Below the pieces are notes generated by a model. That model was not told the origin of the DNA and made no database searches. It saw only the letters and a list, made by a program, of their open reading frames with translations. From NCBI GenBank assembly GCA_035079385.1, contig JAVHKY010000017.1, forward strand, positions 1,426,001-1,490,000: DNA of 64,000 nucleotides, in the 5' to 3' direction. A program made the position numbers and the translations under genes. Origin of the DNA: Aspidiotus rigidus. Taxonomy: Eukaryota; Arthropoda; Insecta; Hemiptera; Diaspididae. Positions within the stretch are counted from its first letter, which is position 1. Every line of letters begins with the position of its first letter. Shown here piece after piece: positions 13,001-23,219 of the stretch.

Positions 13001-13933
13001 TAATGCTCATATTCATTTTTCGAACTTTTGTGAATAACATTATTAAATTGAGGTAAAACCTATGGAAGTAAAATGTAGTATAGAGATTCAACGAAGAAGT
13101 TTTTTTTTCGGTTTAAGCAGAATTCTAACTCATCAAATTATTCATTTCCTCTCTCCCCTTCTTCTATTTGACAGCTCCGAGACTAATTTTCCAACCTGAA
13201 AATTTGTATTCTACAGCTTTTAGCAATGAGCTCGAGCAAGTCCTCTCTGCTGATTCAAAATGGATGGAAACATTATCTAAGTGGGACTATCTCGTACAAA
13301 TAATGCGAGATCATTTTCAGAACGCTTCGCACTCTCCTTTATGGCGCCCAGGTACGGCGAAAACTTCGTTCACGTATTTGCTGCTGGACCCGCGTATCTC
13401 CAATAATCTACCTGATCGTTGCGATGATATGGATCCAATCGAGGTGTGGCAAACGTTCGTCCGATCGATATTCTATATTGGTAAAGGTACTCGAGCCAGG
13501 CCCTACGAACATTTACACGAGGCGTTCACCATTTGGCATGAAACGAAAACGAATAATCGGAAACGAAGTAATCTTAAGGTAAATTGATCGGAAATTTTTC
13601 GTGCTACTTTGAATCTTCTTTTTTGTAATCATTTTCTCAATTCTCGCATAGGTAAGTTACATCCTTGAAATATGGAAAGAGGGGTTAGGCGTGGTATGTG
13701 TCCAAACCTTCCATAATCTGATTTCTGCCGAGGCGTTCACGAGAGAAGCTGCTATGATTGACGCCGTAGGCTTGGCACGGTTAAAAAATGAAAAAGGAGG
13801 TATTTATTACGGTACCGTTGCTACCTGGAATGCCAAACTAAAACGCAGACTAGGCGCGTGTTTGTTGTTTCGTGCCATGCGGATATTCATCGCGGATAAT
13901 GAAATACAATTAAAACCAACGGATGTTAATTGA
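10010..13933 (+). CDS. Ankle1: ANKLE1-like ankyrin-LEM-GIY-YIG endonuclease
   Basis: Complete spliced gene. Exons: 10010-10089, 10163-10324, 10394-10614, 10949-11067, 11149-12080, 12578-12618, 12715-12888, 13175-13578, 13652-13933. All junctions are GT-AG and in phase, giving 2415 nt or 804 residues. Ankyrin repeats are near residues 40-115 (GYTPLHLAV, then GVTPLHVAVAW). Exon 5 codes about 310 Ser/Asp/Glu-rich, probably disordered residues. A LEM domain lies near 525-565 (YIRVELKKLGFTSGPMYGKS). The GIY-YIG nuclease is near 642-760: FTYLLLDP, FYIGKG, conserved Arg and His in TRARPYEHLHEA, and the Glu of TREAAMIDA. ANKLE1 and nematode LEM-3 cleave DNA bridges and branched DNA late in mitosis. 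The start at 10010 is chosen because the ATG at 10003 runs straight into a stop. Catalytic residues look intact. The protein is longer than I recall for human ANKLE1, mainly through exon 5. Confidence 0.9.
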
Positions 13934-13992
13934 TCGTATTCTACTTTTTTATCCATTTTCAAAGTACCTAAACTTTCTGATATTTTGAATAG

Positions 13993-13998
13993 AATAAA
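13993..13998 (+). promoter_or_regulatory. Poly(A) signal for ANKLE1
   Basis: AATAAA 60 bases after the ANKLE1 stop codon, followed by T-rich sequence. It is the nearest plausible 3' end signal. Confidence 0.6.
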
Positions 13999-14412
13999 CT
14001 TTATATTATGACAATTTTATGGATCTCAACGAGAACAATAATAAAACGAGACTGTTTTTTTGTACCTGATATTTACAAATATGTCAAGTTCTTTTTTTGT
14101 CGCTTACATATCCATGGCTTAGAACTACTATTAGTGATAACTTGAGGGTTTTTCAAATAAGTCGGTGGGCTCGTTGGGGGTTAGCGGAACGAATTATAGT
14201 CGTCGGTGAAAAGGCGCTAGGAAAGAAGGGGATGGACGTCTTTCGTGATATTGTTGATAGTAACTAGAAAAAGTAAAACGCTGAAAACTTCCCTTTGGGT
14301 GGCACCATTTTCAACAGGGAGAGGCGAGGAGGTCGTGTTTCTGGATTCTCACCATAAGGGTTTTATTGAGAAGGTTTTGAGAATTTTTGGGAGGTGCCTT
14401 CGGAGACCAATT

Positions 14413-14709
14413 TCATGTAATTTGGTTCAGACGAGGTGTCTCCAGGCCCCGAGATGGCTTCCTGGAGGTAGAATATACGGCGGATTTAAGGAATGCGTTC
14501 TTGATTTGGGATTGAAGGTCGGTTAGTGGCAGTGTAATGCTACGTTCTTTTTGAAAACCATATTGGAAGGGGGAAAAAAGGTTGTTAGATTCTAAGTACC
14601 GACGAAGTCTTTTATTAAAAATGTTTTGAAATAGTTTGCCAAGAATGCTAGAAAAAGCTTCAGTTCTGAAATAAAAGTAAATAAGTACGAGTATATCGGA
14701 TAAAACCAA
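14413..14709 (-). pseudogene. Non-LTR retrotransposon RT fragment
   Basis: The minus-strand reading contains SILGKLFQNIFNKRLRRYLE, then NNLFSPFQYGFQKERSITLP and LTDLQSQIKNAF. This is the start of a LINE reverse-transcriptase domain (PISLTSILGKLFEKI...YGFRKGRST type) as in Jockey/CR1-like elements. There is no YADD motif and no endonuclease, so only a small fragment survives. The surrounding 13934-15060 shows no other gene. Confidence 0.7.
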
Positions 14710-15068
14710 CGATCTTTGCGCTCAATCTCGTTAAAATTGATCTTTTAGTAAGTGTGAAATGGAAAGTCAAGCACGGGACGAAGCGTGGTAATGTACCGCA
14801 ATTCGTACAGGGGACACATTTTTAATGTAACACAATAACCCTTTGAAGTAAATTACAATTTTAATTATTTTCTTCACTTTCAATTAGGTATCGCGAAATT
14901 TGGTCACGAAAATATTGCGTACTTCATGAAAAAAATTTTGATACGAAAGAGATTTAGGTCGTTTAAAACGAATATACATTCGCGGGGGTTTGAAAGTACA
15001 GGCAAGCTTATGGCGCAATGAGAATCATATTATACAGAGAAAGTTGAGGTTGTTTGGTTAAGAAAACT

Positions 15069-15174
15069 GAAAAGGATGGTCATTGCCCACTGACAGGAAC
15101 ACCATTTCTCTCCGATTGGGCATCTAGTCAGAGAGAAATGGTGTTCCTGTCAGTGGGCAATGAGCATCCTTTTC
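15069..15174. repeat. Near-perfect 44-bp hairpin
   Basis: The left arm 15069-15112 and right arm 15131-15174 are reverse complements at 43 of 44 positions, with an 18-nt loop. It lies between ANKLE1 and the cysteine-rich peptide gene. It could be a small hairpin-RNA or miRNA-like precursor, or a very recent foldback MITE. Near-perfect pairing is more typical of hairpin siRNA sources or young MITEs than of miRNAs. Confidence 0.8.
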
Positions 15175-16021
15175 TCATCGCAGGTCACATATATCGGCGC
15201 ATCTGTGGAGAGTCTCGAAGCCATAAGCTGGTAACCTACACAGGTATATAAAATAGTGAGCGTCAAGTGTTTCTATTTCGCAAACCCGATTTTCGAACTC
15301 AGTCAGACATTGTACTTGACTAGATTTTTAATCTTTTGTTTTTCCATAGAGTTTGCAAGATGACAGTCATTTGCGATCGTAACTTCATCGAAGGTTTTTT
15401 TTTTTTTAATGATTTCAAGATTGTTTGAACTCATTCCGAGTTCCATTTTCACGTAGAATTTTCAAGTTTTTAGAAAATGGTCATTTTTCGATATCTTTTC
15501 AATAAGAATCTCAAATTAATAAATATTTTCAGTGTGGGGTGTCTCCATGAAATCGAAATTCGCCCATTTCTAAACTTGTTACCTCCCACAATTTTCTACA
15601 TGTTTTATTATAGCTTTAAACTGTTTGTACGAGAATCACGATAAAATAATGTCTGTTGAAGTTCTATCGTCGAGTACCTACATAAAGCTGTTTGAAAATT
15701 TGAACAATACGTAAATTCGAAGGAATTATTATTTGATTTGATAATATCGACAATTGTTTCTCGAGTCGCGGAACTGGATTTTACGCGAAGCAATTCCAGT
15801 TTTCAAAAAAGAGTACTTAATCAAACAAAGACTTTATTTTTTCATAAAACACAAAAACAAAATTTTCTTTGAATTACGGACATGGAACAGCATTAGAATA
15901 TTTTCACAAGTGACAATATCTGTATCTGAGGACACAATGTTTGTATCGGAGAGCACGTATTTAGTTTAGTCACACTTCGTACATAAAATTATGTATATCG
16001 CAAAACAAATTCATTTTCCGG

Positions 16022-16056
16022 TATTTAAGGAGAGCGAAAACTCCCTTTTTCATTTG
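16022..16056 (+). promoter_or_regulatory. TATA/initiator promoter of leader exon 1a
   Basis: TATTTAAG at 16022-16029, with a TCATT initiator whose A is at 16052, 30 bases downstream. This matches the usual insect TATA-to-start spacing. Copy B has the same arrangement at the same spacing. A second TCAGG-type candidate lies at 16063. Confidence 0.6.
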
Positions 16057-16178
16057 TTTAACTCAGGACTAGTTCCAAGCTCGTAGCATCGCACCAGCCA
16101 CTCTCGCATACAAGTACTCATTCTGCTACAGACACTTTTTCTATAAAGTACAGTCGCCAACGTCCAACTTTCGCCAGA

Positions 16179-16265
16179 ATGATACCGGTACCTACGGGCA
16201 TCCTACTCTTTTACATTTTGTTTCTTCTCGCTATTATGAGTGTGTTCACTGAACTTGGCGTGGAG
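16179..16265 (+). CDS. Signal-peptide exon 1a of a small Cys-rich secreted peptide
   Basis: 29 codons from ATG 16179, ending GTGGAG|gtaagt in phase 0. The sequence has a short polar start, the hydrophobic core GILLFYILFLLAIMSVF and then TELGVE, typical of a secretory signal peptide with only a short propeptide or none. It is closely similar to exon 1b at 19247. No peptide exon is seen between 16266 and 19246, so its only visible in-phase partner is exon 2 at 22273, about 6 kb downstream. It may be an alternative first exon, or the surviving leader of a duplicated gene that lost its second exon. I do not recognise the family; the function is unknown. Confidence 0.65.
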
Positions 16266-16559
16266 GTAAGTATTCATTTTCAACTCCGTAATTTACCCGT
16301 ACCTAAATCAAATTTCTCTTGTATTTTTTGGGGAAAAAAAAAAAATGTTAGCAACTTGTTTAGAGGAGAGAAAAATGATTATGCAGCCTATTCATACAAT
16401 TTTTGGCACATTCAAATACTTTTAGAATTATAGGATAGAATATTCTCGTTCATAAAGATATCAAAAAATTTTAATTCCTTTCATTTTCCTTGTTTTTGAG
16501 ACTTTTATTCGAATCAAATTTTTTGAGGACGAAAATAATCCAAATTTAATACTTACCTA

Positions 16560-17480
16560 CGAGAATATTTAGGGACATTGTCGCTCGAGAAAACGAATGA
16601 ATTTGAGAATATTTTCGGACTTCAAATATTTTTCGAGTTCTAAAATTTTTGGACATGGAAAATTTTTCGATATATAACTCGGAGAAAAGATGAAGTTTGA
16701 GAATTTTCTTGCATTTATGATTATTTTTTGAGATGTTGTTCGAGAAAACAGGGACTTGGAAAATTTTCCAAGATGTAGCTCAAGAATTTTCAAGCTAGGT
16801 ACTACTCGAAACATTTTCAAAGTTCAAAAATTATTCTCAATTTTTGATCGTTTTCTCGAGCTACACATCGTGAAAAATTTTCCAACTCTCAAAATATTTT
16901 CAGTCTCGATTGTTTTCTCGAGCTACCTACATCTCGAAAAATATTCATGAATCAAAAAATATCCTCGAATTTCACAGTTTTCTCGAGTTACATTTAAATC
17001 GATTTCTCAAGTCCCAATTAAATATCTATTAATAATGATTTACTAGGTACTTAAAATATATTTAAATTCCAAAAGTATTCTCGAGTTTGATCATCTTCTC
17101 AAGCTACACCTTAAAATATAAGTTCAAAGTCCAGAAATATTCTCATATCGGATTTGAATGTTTTTTGAAATTTAAATATTTCGGGACTCGACAAATTTTC
17201 GAAAAAGAAGCTCGAGAAAACGATGAATGGAGAATATTTTCGGATTCATGAATATTTTTTGAGATTATGTAGCTTGCGAAAACAATCATCACGTTGAAGA
17301 ATATTTTGGAACTTGGAACATTTTTTTAATCTAGCTCGAAAAAACAGTGAAATTTGAAAATATTTCCAAATATTATGTTGGTATATGCTTGAGGAAACGA
17401 TTAAGTTTGAAAATATTTCAAGACTTCATATTTTTTTATGTAAGAGCTCAAGAACCAAATAAATTCAAGAATACTTTTGC
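16560..17480. repeat. Strand-switching ~60-bp repeat array in intron 1 (copy A)
   Basis: Degenerate units of about 60 bp built on CTCGAGAAAACGATGAA, GAGAATATTTTCGGACTT and AAAATTTTTCGA. About 16560-16760 reads in one orientation, 16760-17150 in the opposite (TTCTCGAGCTACAT), and 17160-17480 in the first again. Such a transcript could fold back on itself. Confidence 0.6.
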
Positions 17481-17572
17481 ACTATAATGCTTTATCAATT
17501 TTAATTTCCAAAACAAAATAATATAATTTCCTTCTTTTTTGGAACTCTTGTCTCGGCGAGCCAAAAGCCCCT

Positions 17573-17677
17573 ATGCATCCGCGAAAAAAAAAAAAAAAAG
17601 TTTCCTACCAAAAAATTGTTTGTGACGTCTTTGTAGAAATTTGTATACCGATAACCAATTCAGAAACTGCCGTAACT

Positions 17678-17717
<40 letters not shown>

Positions 17718-18340
17718 GATCTGTTACCGTACATATTTTATTGATTCTCGTTTTGCGCAAAAGTGGACCTCGTCAGGAGCGTAAAATTGGTGGAAAAATG
17801 GCAAGTCAACGATTTTCATGAAATATGGTATAATTGATTTTTCGGATCTATTTCCGTATTCATTTTATTGATTCAAAAGTGAGTCTAGATCTACGGACTT
17901 GAGAATTATTAAATGAGTCAGGTTTTTTCGGATCTCAAACCGTCAGTTCCAATTCTGATGAAATGTGAGCCAGATTTTTACTAAGGTAGGTACACAGTGA
18001 AATATTTCCACCAAAGTAGGAATAGAGTATATTATTTTTGGCAAGGTTGGTACTCGAATCTGTTACCGTACTCATTCTCTCATACCGGCGCAAAGAAAGA
18101 AACGCACGTATACTACATTAGTACGTCATCTTACACACACGCAACGAGCAAACCACTCGCCTCATTTTCATTAATTCGTGAGCCAGGTTTTTCCGGATCT
18201 ATAACCACAATATTTATTTCATCGGTCTCTCCGATGAAATGTGACCCTTGAACTTATTAGCAGCTGAAAAATTGGTTCTTGAATCGATTTTACATTCGTT
18301 GAGGATTCAAAAAAAAAAAAAAAATGTGTGTCCGTATCAC
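17573..18340. other. Spacer between duplication copies
   Basis: Holds a long poly-A tract near 17584, a poly-T tract of about 34 bases near 17683, and three diverged GATCT(G/A)TT(A/T)CCGTA phrases near 17720, 17850 and 18058. No exon 2-like cysteine-coding sequence was found here, although this is where a copy-A exon 2 might have been expected. Confidence 0.4.
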
Positions 18341-19086
18341 ACGAATCGTCGAAGTCTATAAATGCAAACACAAATTTCGAATTTAGTCAGACATTGTATT
18401 TGACTAGATAAATGTAATCTTTCGTTCTTTCCAAGAGTTTGCAAGTTGACGGTTACCTATTTGCAATAAACGTAACTCCATTGAGGGGTTTTTCTTTTTA
18501 AAGATTTTAAGATTATTTGAACTCATGAAGAGTTTCAAGCACTTCGCAAACTTTTTAATTTGGTTTCTAGGGAAGAAAATAAGTAATCGTTTTTCGATAT
18601 CTTTTTTTTCATGATAATTTCAAATTTTTTCAGTGTGGGGTTCCTCTATCAAAAGCATCAAAACTTGCCCATTCCTGAACTATGTAGGTACCTAGGCACC
18701 TCTCACAATTTTCTACACGTTTTCTTATACAGCTTCGAACTCAATAGAAATATATTTATACAAGAATCGGGATAAATATCTTCTGAGGCTCTGTCGAGTA
18801 CACAAAAGCTGTTTCGAAGTCGCTTGAAAATATTCCATTGTATCGACAACTGTTCCTCAAGTACGGCAGAAAGTTTTTTACGAGAAGCAATTCTAGTTTT
18901 TAAAAGAAAGTGTGGAGTGTAATCCAATAAAGACTTCATATTCAATACAGGAAGACAAATTTACCTACATTAGTCTTCGCAAGTAAGTATATAATATGCT
19001 TATGTCTGAGGAAAAAATGTTTACAATGTTTGACTGTATCTAGGTTGTTCACACTTCGTATATCGCAGAACAAACTCATTTTTCGG

Positions 19087-19121
19087 TATAAAAGAAGATC
19101 AAAAACTGCCTTTTTCATTAG
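19087..19121 (+). promoter_or_regulatory. TATA/initiator promoter of leader exon 1b
   Basis: Canonical TATAAAAG at 19087-19094 and a TCATT initiator with its A at 19117, again 30 bases downstream. A perfect TCAGT initiator also lies at 19128-19132. The conserved 5' leader AAGCTCGTAGCA...ATACAAGTACTCATTCTGCT follows in both copies. Confidence 0.65.
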
Positions 19122-19246
19122 TTTAACTCAGTGTTAGTTCCAAGCTCGTAGCAGTACCAAATCACTCTCCAATACAAGTACTCATTCTGCTTGAGATATT
19201 TTTTTTGATAACTACGTGCAGTAGCAGTCGTTCAACTTTTGCCACG

Positions 19247-19327
19247 ATGGTACAGTCTACGAGCATTCTAGTATTTTACATTCTGTTTCTTCTCGCTGTT
19301 ATTAGTATGTTCACTGAACTTGGTGTG
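19247..19327 (+). CDS. Signal-peptide exon 1b of a small Cys-rich secreted peptide
   Basis: 27 codons from ATG 19247, ending GGTGTG|gtaagt in phase 0. The hydrophobic core VFYILFLLAVISMF and the tail TELGV mirror exon 1a, with most differences in the first six residues. Spliced to exon 2 (22273) it gives a 48-residue preprotein. Signal cleavage just after the first residue of exon 2 (Gly-Val-Ala, small residues at -3 and -1) would release a mature peptide of about 20 residues. The gene looks like a secreted venom, salivary or immune peptide gene, but no known family is recognised. Confidence 0.7.
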
Positions 19328-19969
19328 GTAAGTGTTCATTTTAAGCTTCGTCATCTACCCTAAATCGGATTTCTTTTGTACTTTTGGAAAAAAAAAATAT
19401 AAAAAAAAATAGTTGCAATTTTCGGCACTTGGGGACGCTTTCGAGTCTGAAAAATTGCACATAATTTTTTTCATTTTGATGAATTTCTTTTCTTCTCAAC
19501 AACAGAAAAAAAAAATTATTTCAATTTCGTATTGAGTCTCGTTCATTCTTTCCCCACTCCATTACACAACAAATTAAAATTTTCTGAATACAACGAGAAT
19601 TATTGTCCAATTCTGAAAATATTTAAAGTCCCACTTTTTTTTTTTTCGTTTTATCTCGTTATTTTCTATTGACGTTATACGCCGCGTCTTGTTGCGAAAA
19701 ACACCAAACACCGAAGGGTAGTGCGACGGAAAGTTGTAACGCGCTTCGTAGGAAGCCGTACGTTTCAAGATTGACATTGCATTGTAGAAAATAAGGAGGT
19801 AAATACGAAAAATGAATAACGACATTTAAAAAATTTTAGGATGCAATATTCCAATTCTCGTTCTCGAAGAGTGATTTCGAAAAATTTTAGAGTATAAGTT
19901 AGTGTTATTTTCATTTTCTCGTTTAAAGACCGAACCGAATATTTTTTTAGATGTAGGTACGGTAGCTCG

Positions 19970-20900
19970 AGGAAACAATCCCAGCTCGAGAATATTTAGA
20001 GACTTGAAAAATTCTGCTCGAGAAAACTATTAAATCAGAGAATATTTTCAAACTTCAAATTTTTTTCGAGTTGTGAATATTTTGGGCCGTGAAAATTTTT
20101 CGAAATGTAACTCGAGAAAACGATAAAATTTTTTAGGATATACTTAGAGCTAAAAAAAACAATCAAGTCCGAAAATATTTTGGGACTTGAAAAATTTTTC
20201 AAGATGTAAGTTAAGTAGCTCAAAATTTCTGAATCTACAACTCAATTCGAAGTCCAGAAATATTTTCAATTTTGGTCGTTTTTCGAAGGTACATCTCAAA
20301 AAAAGTTCATAAATCCAAAAATATCCTAGAATTTCACTGTTTTCTCGAGTTACGGTACATTTCAAAAAATTTTTCCAGTCCAAAAATAACTATTTGGAAT
20401 TCGAAAAATATTTGTAGTTCGGAAATATTCTCGAATTTGATCGTTTACTCAAGCTACATATTCAAGGTCGAAAAATATTCTCAAATTGAGAATATTTTCG
20501 GACTTCAAATATTTTTCGAGATGTACGAGTAAATGTTTTAGGATTTGGAAAATTTTTTAAAATGAAACCCGAGAAAACTATGAAATTCGAGGATATTTCT
20601 ATATTTATGAATATTTTGTGTAAGTAATGTAGCTCGAGATCACGTTCCGGGAAAATTTTGGGACTTTGAAAATTTTTCAAAATGAAGCTCGAGAAGACGA
20701 TGAATTTTAAACATATTTTTGGATTTATAAATATTTTTTGAGATGTTGGGTAGCTCGCAAAAACGATCAAGTTTGAAAATAAATATTTTGGGACTTGAAA
20801 AATTTTTCAAAATGTAGCTTGAAAAAACAGTGAAATCTGAGAGTATTTCTTAAGATGTAGTTATATGCTCAGTGTGAGGAAACAATCAAGTTCAAGAATA
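19970..20900. repeat. Strand-switching ~60-bp repeat array in intron 1 (copy B)
   Basis: Same unit as at 16560-17480, again running forward (about 19970-20215), reversed (20215-20480) and forward (20480-20900). The shared pattern shows the array predates the segmental duplication. Confidence 0.6.
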
Positions 20901-21005
20901 TTGTAGGACTTCATATTTTTTTTTTTTTTTAGTGTAAGAACCCAAGAACCGAATGGAAATTATAATTGTCTCTTTTTTGTGACTCTTACCTCGGCAAGCC
21001 AATAG

Positions 21006-22272
21006 CCCCATTTTATTTTTGCATAGGCCAAGTATTTTTCGAATTTTCGTATAGTCTTCGAATAAGTGACTTCTCTCCTTCTCGATAACTTCATGATGAC
21101 AATATACTCCTACATATATTTTTCAACGGTGAAGACTGTTTATTCTTTTTGATCATTATCTCAATAATTAGATTTCCTCAGTTTGTCTATCATCATTTCC
21201 ATGATTGTTAGGTTCTATTACGGTTTTATCTTCGTTATTTCTCATTGATGCTGTGACTGGGAAACCTAATAAATTATGATTATTTGTGAGGATACTTTTG
21301 AATTTTAAATCTCGACAGACAAAAAAGAATCTAGTCTCTATCAGGTTTCACATCTGAGGGTAACAAGAAGATGCGGTCCTTTCGGCTTCTAGATCTCAGT
21401 ATGAAAAAAAGCTCCATATTTTTTCAGTTTTGTTGTCGAAAAAAAAAAAAAAAAAAAAATGGAATAAATTTCTATCGTCTTAGAGTCGAGGGGAAAGAAC
21501 ACAATAAGAAAACAAACGTTTCGGACACTGCACTGAAAAGTTTCGTTTTTCTTTTTTTAAAATCAGAATTGCTCTGTATGTTTTGACAAGCTATTACTTA
21601 CATCATCGAAATACATTAATTTTAAGTCTCGAAAAATTTCGTACTTCATCGTGTTTCTCGAGTCATCTTAAAAGATAGGTACATATTGGAAATCTGAAAA
21701 TATTCTTGAATTTGATCGTTTTCTTGCTGAGCTTTGTATTAAATCTCAAAAAATACTTAGATAAGTAACGAAGTCACCTATCACGACGTTCACGTCTATT
21801 TTAAAGAAAATAATTGAAGAGATCGAAACGAAAAAAAATTATTTTATACACGGAGGTTGAATTTCTCCAAGTTCTCAAGCTTACTGTATGACTAAAGCAC
21901 AAACTTTGTTCAAGATATCTATAAATTGAAATTTCCTCTTATTGAGGATTGCTTGAGAATCGCTCGTCTTTTCGCTTATTCAGCTATGCCCAAATTCGAA
22001 AGAAATTCATCTAATATTTTTGGAAAAGTAGGAATTAAAAAAAAAACGTATATACGAAAGGGAACCTGAAATTTTTTTGTAAATCCACAGAAATAATCTA
22101 CATATCCATTCCAGAACCGTCTAGAAACTTCACTCTTTCACTCCTCCGTCACTAATGTACTTACCAAACGTAGAACTTAATTATTTCTAAAAATAAATTG
22201 AAAAGTTAATAAAATAGACCAATCATTGAAGGTAAACATTCAATTTTTCTCATGATTTTCTTCTTACATTAG
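21006..22272 (+). other. Remainder of intron 1b
   Basis: No coding sequence. Contains an A-run near 21440 and scattered single copies of the CTCGAG-type unit near 21620-21760. It ends with a good pyrimidine-rich acceptor (TTCTTCTTACATTAG) just before 22273. Confidence 0.5.
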
Positions 22273-22338
22273 GCGGGATGCCGTAATCCGTCAGACTGTC
22301 CAGGGGATCAAGAATGCTGGGGTGGAGATTGTAAGTGA
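22273..22338 (+). CDS. Exon 2: four-cysteine mature peptide
   Basis: Opens after a strong acceptor in phase 0, matching both leader exons, and codes 21 residues to TGA at 22336-22338. Cysteines are spaced C-x5-C-x5-C-x4-C. The content is Asp/Gly-rich (CPGDQ, CWGGDC), giving a predicted net charge near -2 after signal cleavage. Four cysteines allow two disulfide bonds. The spacing loosely recalls knottin-like or EB-module cysteine patterns but is too short to assign. The stop overlaps a perfect donor (T|GTAAGT at 22331), so an isoform that continues into a further exon is possible, though none was found nearby. The poly(A) signal 200 bases on supports ending here. Confidence 0.65.
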   Translation, partial: AGCRNPSDCPGDQECWGGDCK

Positions 22339-22538
22339 TTGCCGATGGTCCATATTAAATTTCAATTTCAGTTCTTAGAATTAGTGATGTAGTAGCCCAT
22401 CTTGTTATTTATTATTCATTTTATTATTTTAACGAGCTCTATGACTTCAGACAGTCTGTCACGAACTCCTTGTTGTAATTGTTACCTTGCGCAATAGAAA
22501 AAAAAAGTCCTGGCTTCTTTATTGTAAACCAATTGGAA

Positions 22539-22544
22539 AATAAA
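22539..22544 (+). promoter_or_regulatory. Poly(A) signal of the Cys-rich peptide gene
   Basis: AATAAA 200 bases after the TGA of exon 2, followed by the GT/T-rich stretch TTGCGTTGTTCTTATTTCATTG. This is a convincing 3' end for a short secreted-peptide transcript. Confidence 0.6.
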
Positions 22545-23041
22545 AAATTCTTGTACTTCGATTGCGTTGTTCTTATTTCATTGTACAAACGCACTATTTA
22601 AGCAAATTTCGCACATTTCTTTTCGATGTCTTTGAGCATGGGAGAGGAATACTTCGAAGAACTTTGACATTTCGTATTTAGGATCAAAAACTCTGTGATG
22701 CTCTGGACGTATACGAGTATATACACGTACTTGTATGAATGTGCAGAGGTGAATCGCATTATAAAGGCTAAGAAGAAAGAATCACCTTCGGACCAGAAAG
22801 AGCAGCATTCGCGCTGTCCTACCTATAGATCATAGTGTATTCTTATTTGGAATTCGGGTATTGATTGAATCAATTTGGCGTTACAAGATTGGAGAAGTTC
22901 AGGAAAATTATTGACAAAAAAAAAACTTTAGAAAAGTTATTCCACGAGAAAGTTCTACAACAATGCTGAAAACATGTTCCAGACGAGTGAGTATTCAAAA
23001 GATAGTCTCACGATCGAAAAACTCTTGAGAAACCTTCATCT

Positions 23042-23219
23042 CCCGTTGTACAAAATGCCGTCACAGTTGAGATACAGAGGAGACTTGTGACGCCTGTAAC
23101 GGTAAATTGTGGCGGCAATCACCCATTTAAAAAGCACAGTGATCCCTCTTCGTTATTCAATTGTGACGCAAATGTGCGCCGTCACAATCCCGTCCCATGA
23201 CGGCATTTTGCGCAACGGG
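23042..23219. mobile_element. 178-bp MITE
   Basis: Terminal inverted repeats of 22 bp: CCCGTTGTACAAAATGCCGT at the left end and ACGGCATTTTGCGCAACGGG at the right. No clear target duplication could be read, so the superfamily is unassigned. Confidence 0.65.

Larger units (their letters stand above)
15262..17560 (+). repeat. Segmental duplication, copy A
   Basis: Copy A of a 2.3-2.7 kb unit also present at 18345-21005. Shared in order: AGTCAGACATTGTA, GAGTTTGCAAG(A/T)TGAC, TTCAGTGTGGGGT, the TATA-bearing promoter, the signal-peptide exon with its donor, an AAAA-rich tract, the CTCGAG-containing repeat array, and CTC(G)GC(G/A)AGCCAA(A/T)AGCCCC at the end. Both copies are in the same orientation. 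Confidence 0.85.
18345..21005 (+). repeat. Segmental duplication, copy B
   Basis: Second copy of the unit at 15262-17560, with the same landmarks in the same order, including promoter, signal-peptide exon and repeat array. It is slightly longer, mainly through expansion of the intronic array. Confidence 0.85.

Noticed and set aside
17683..17716. Poly-T tract as an RNA polymerase III terminator
   Set aside because: There are no upstream A/B boxes; long homopolymers are common in this genome.
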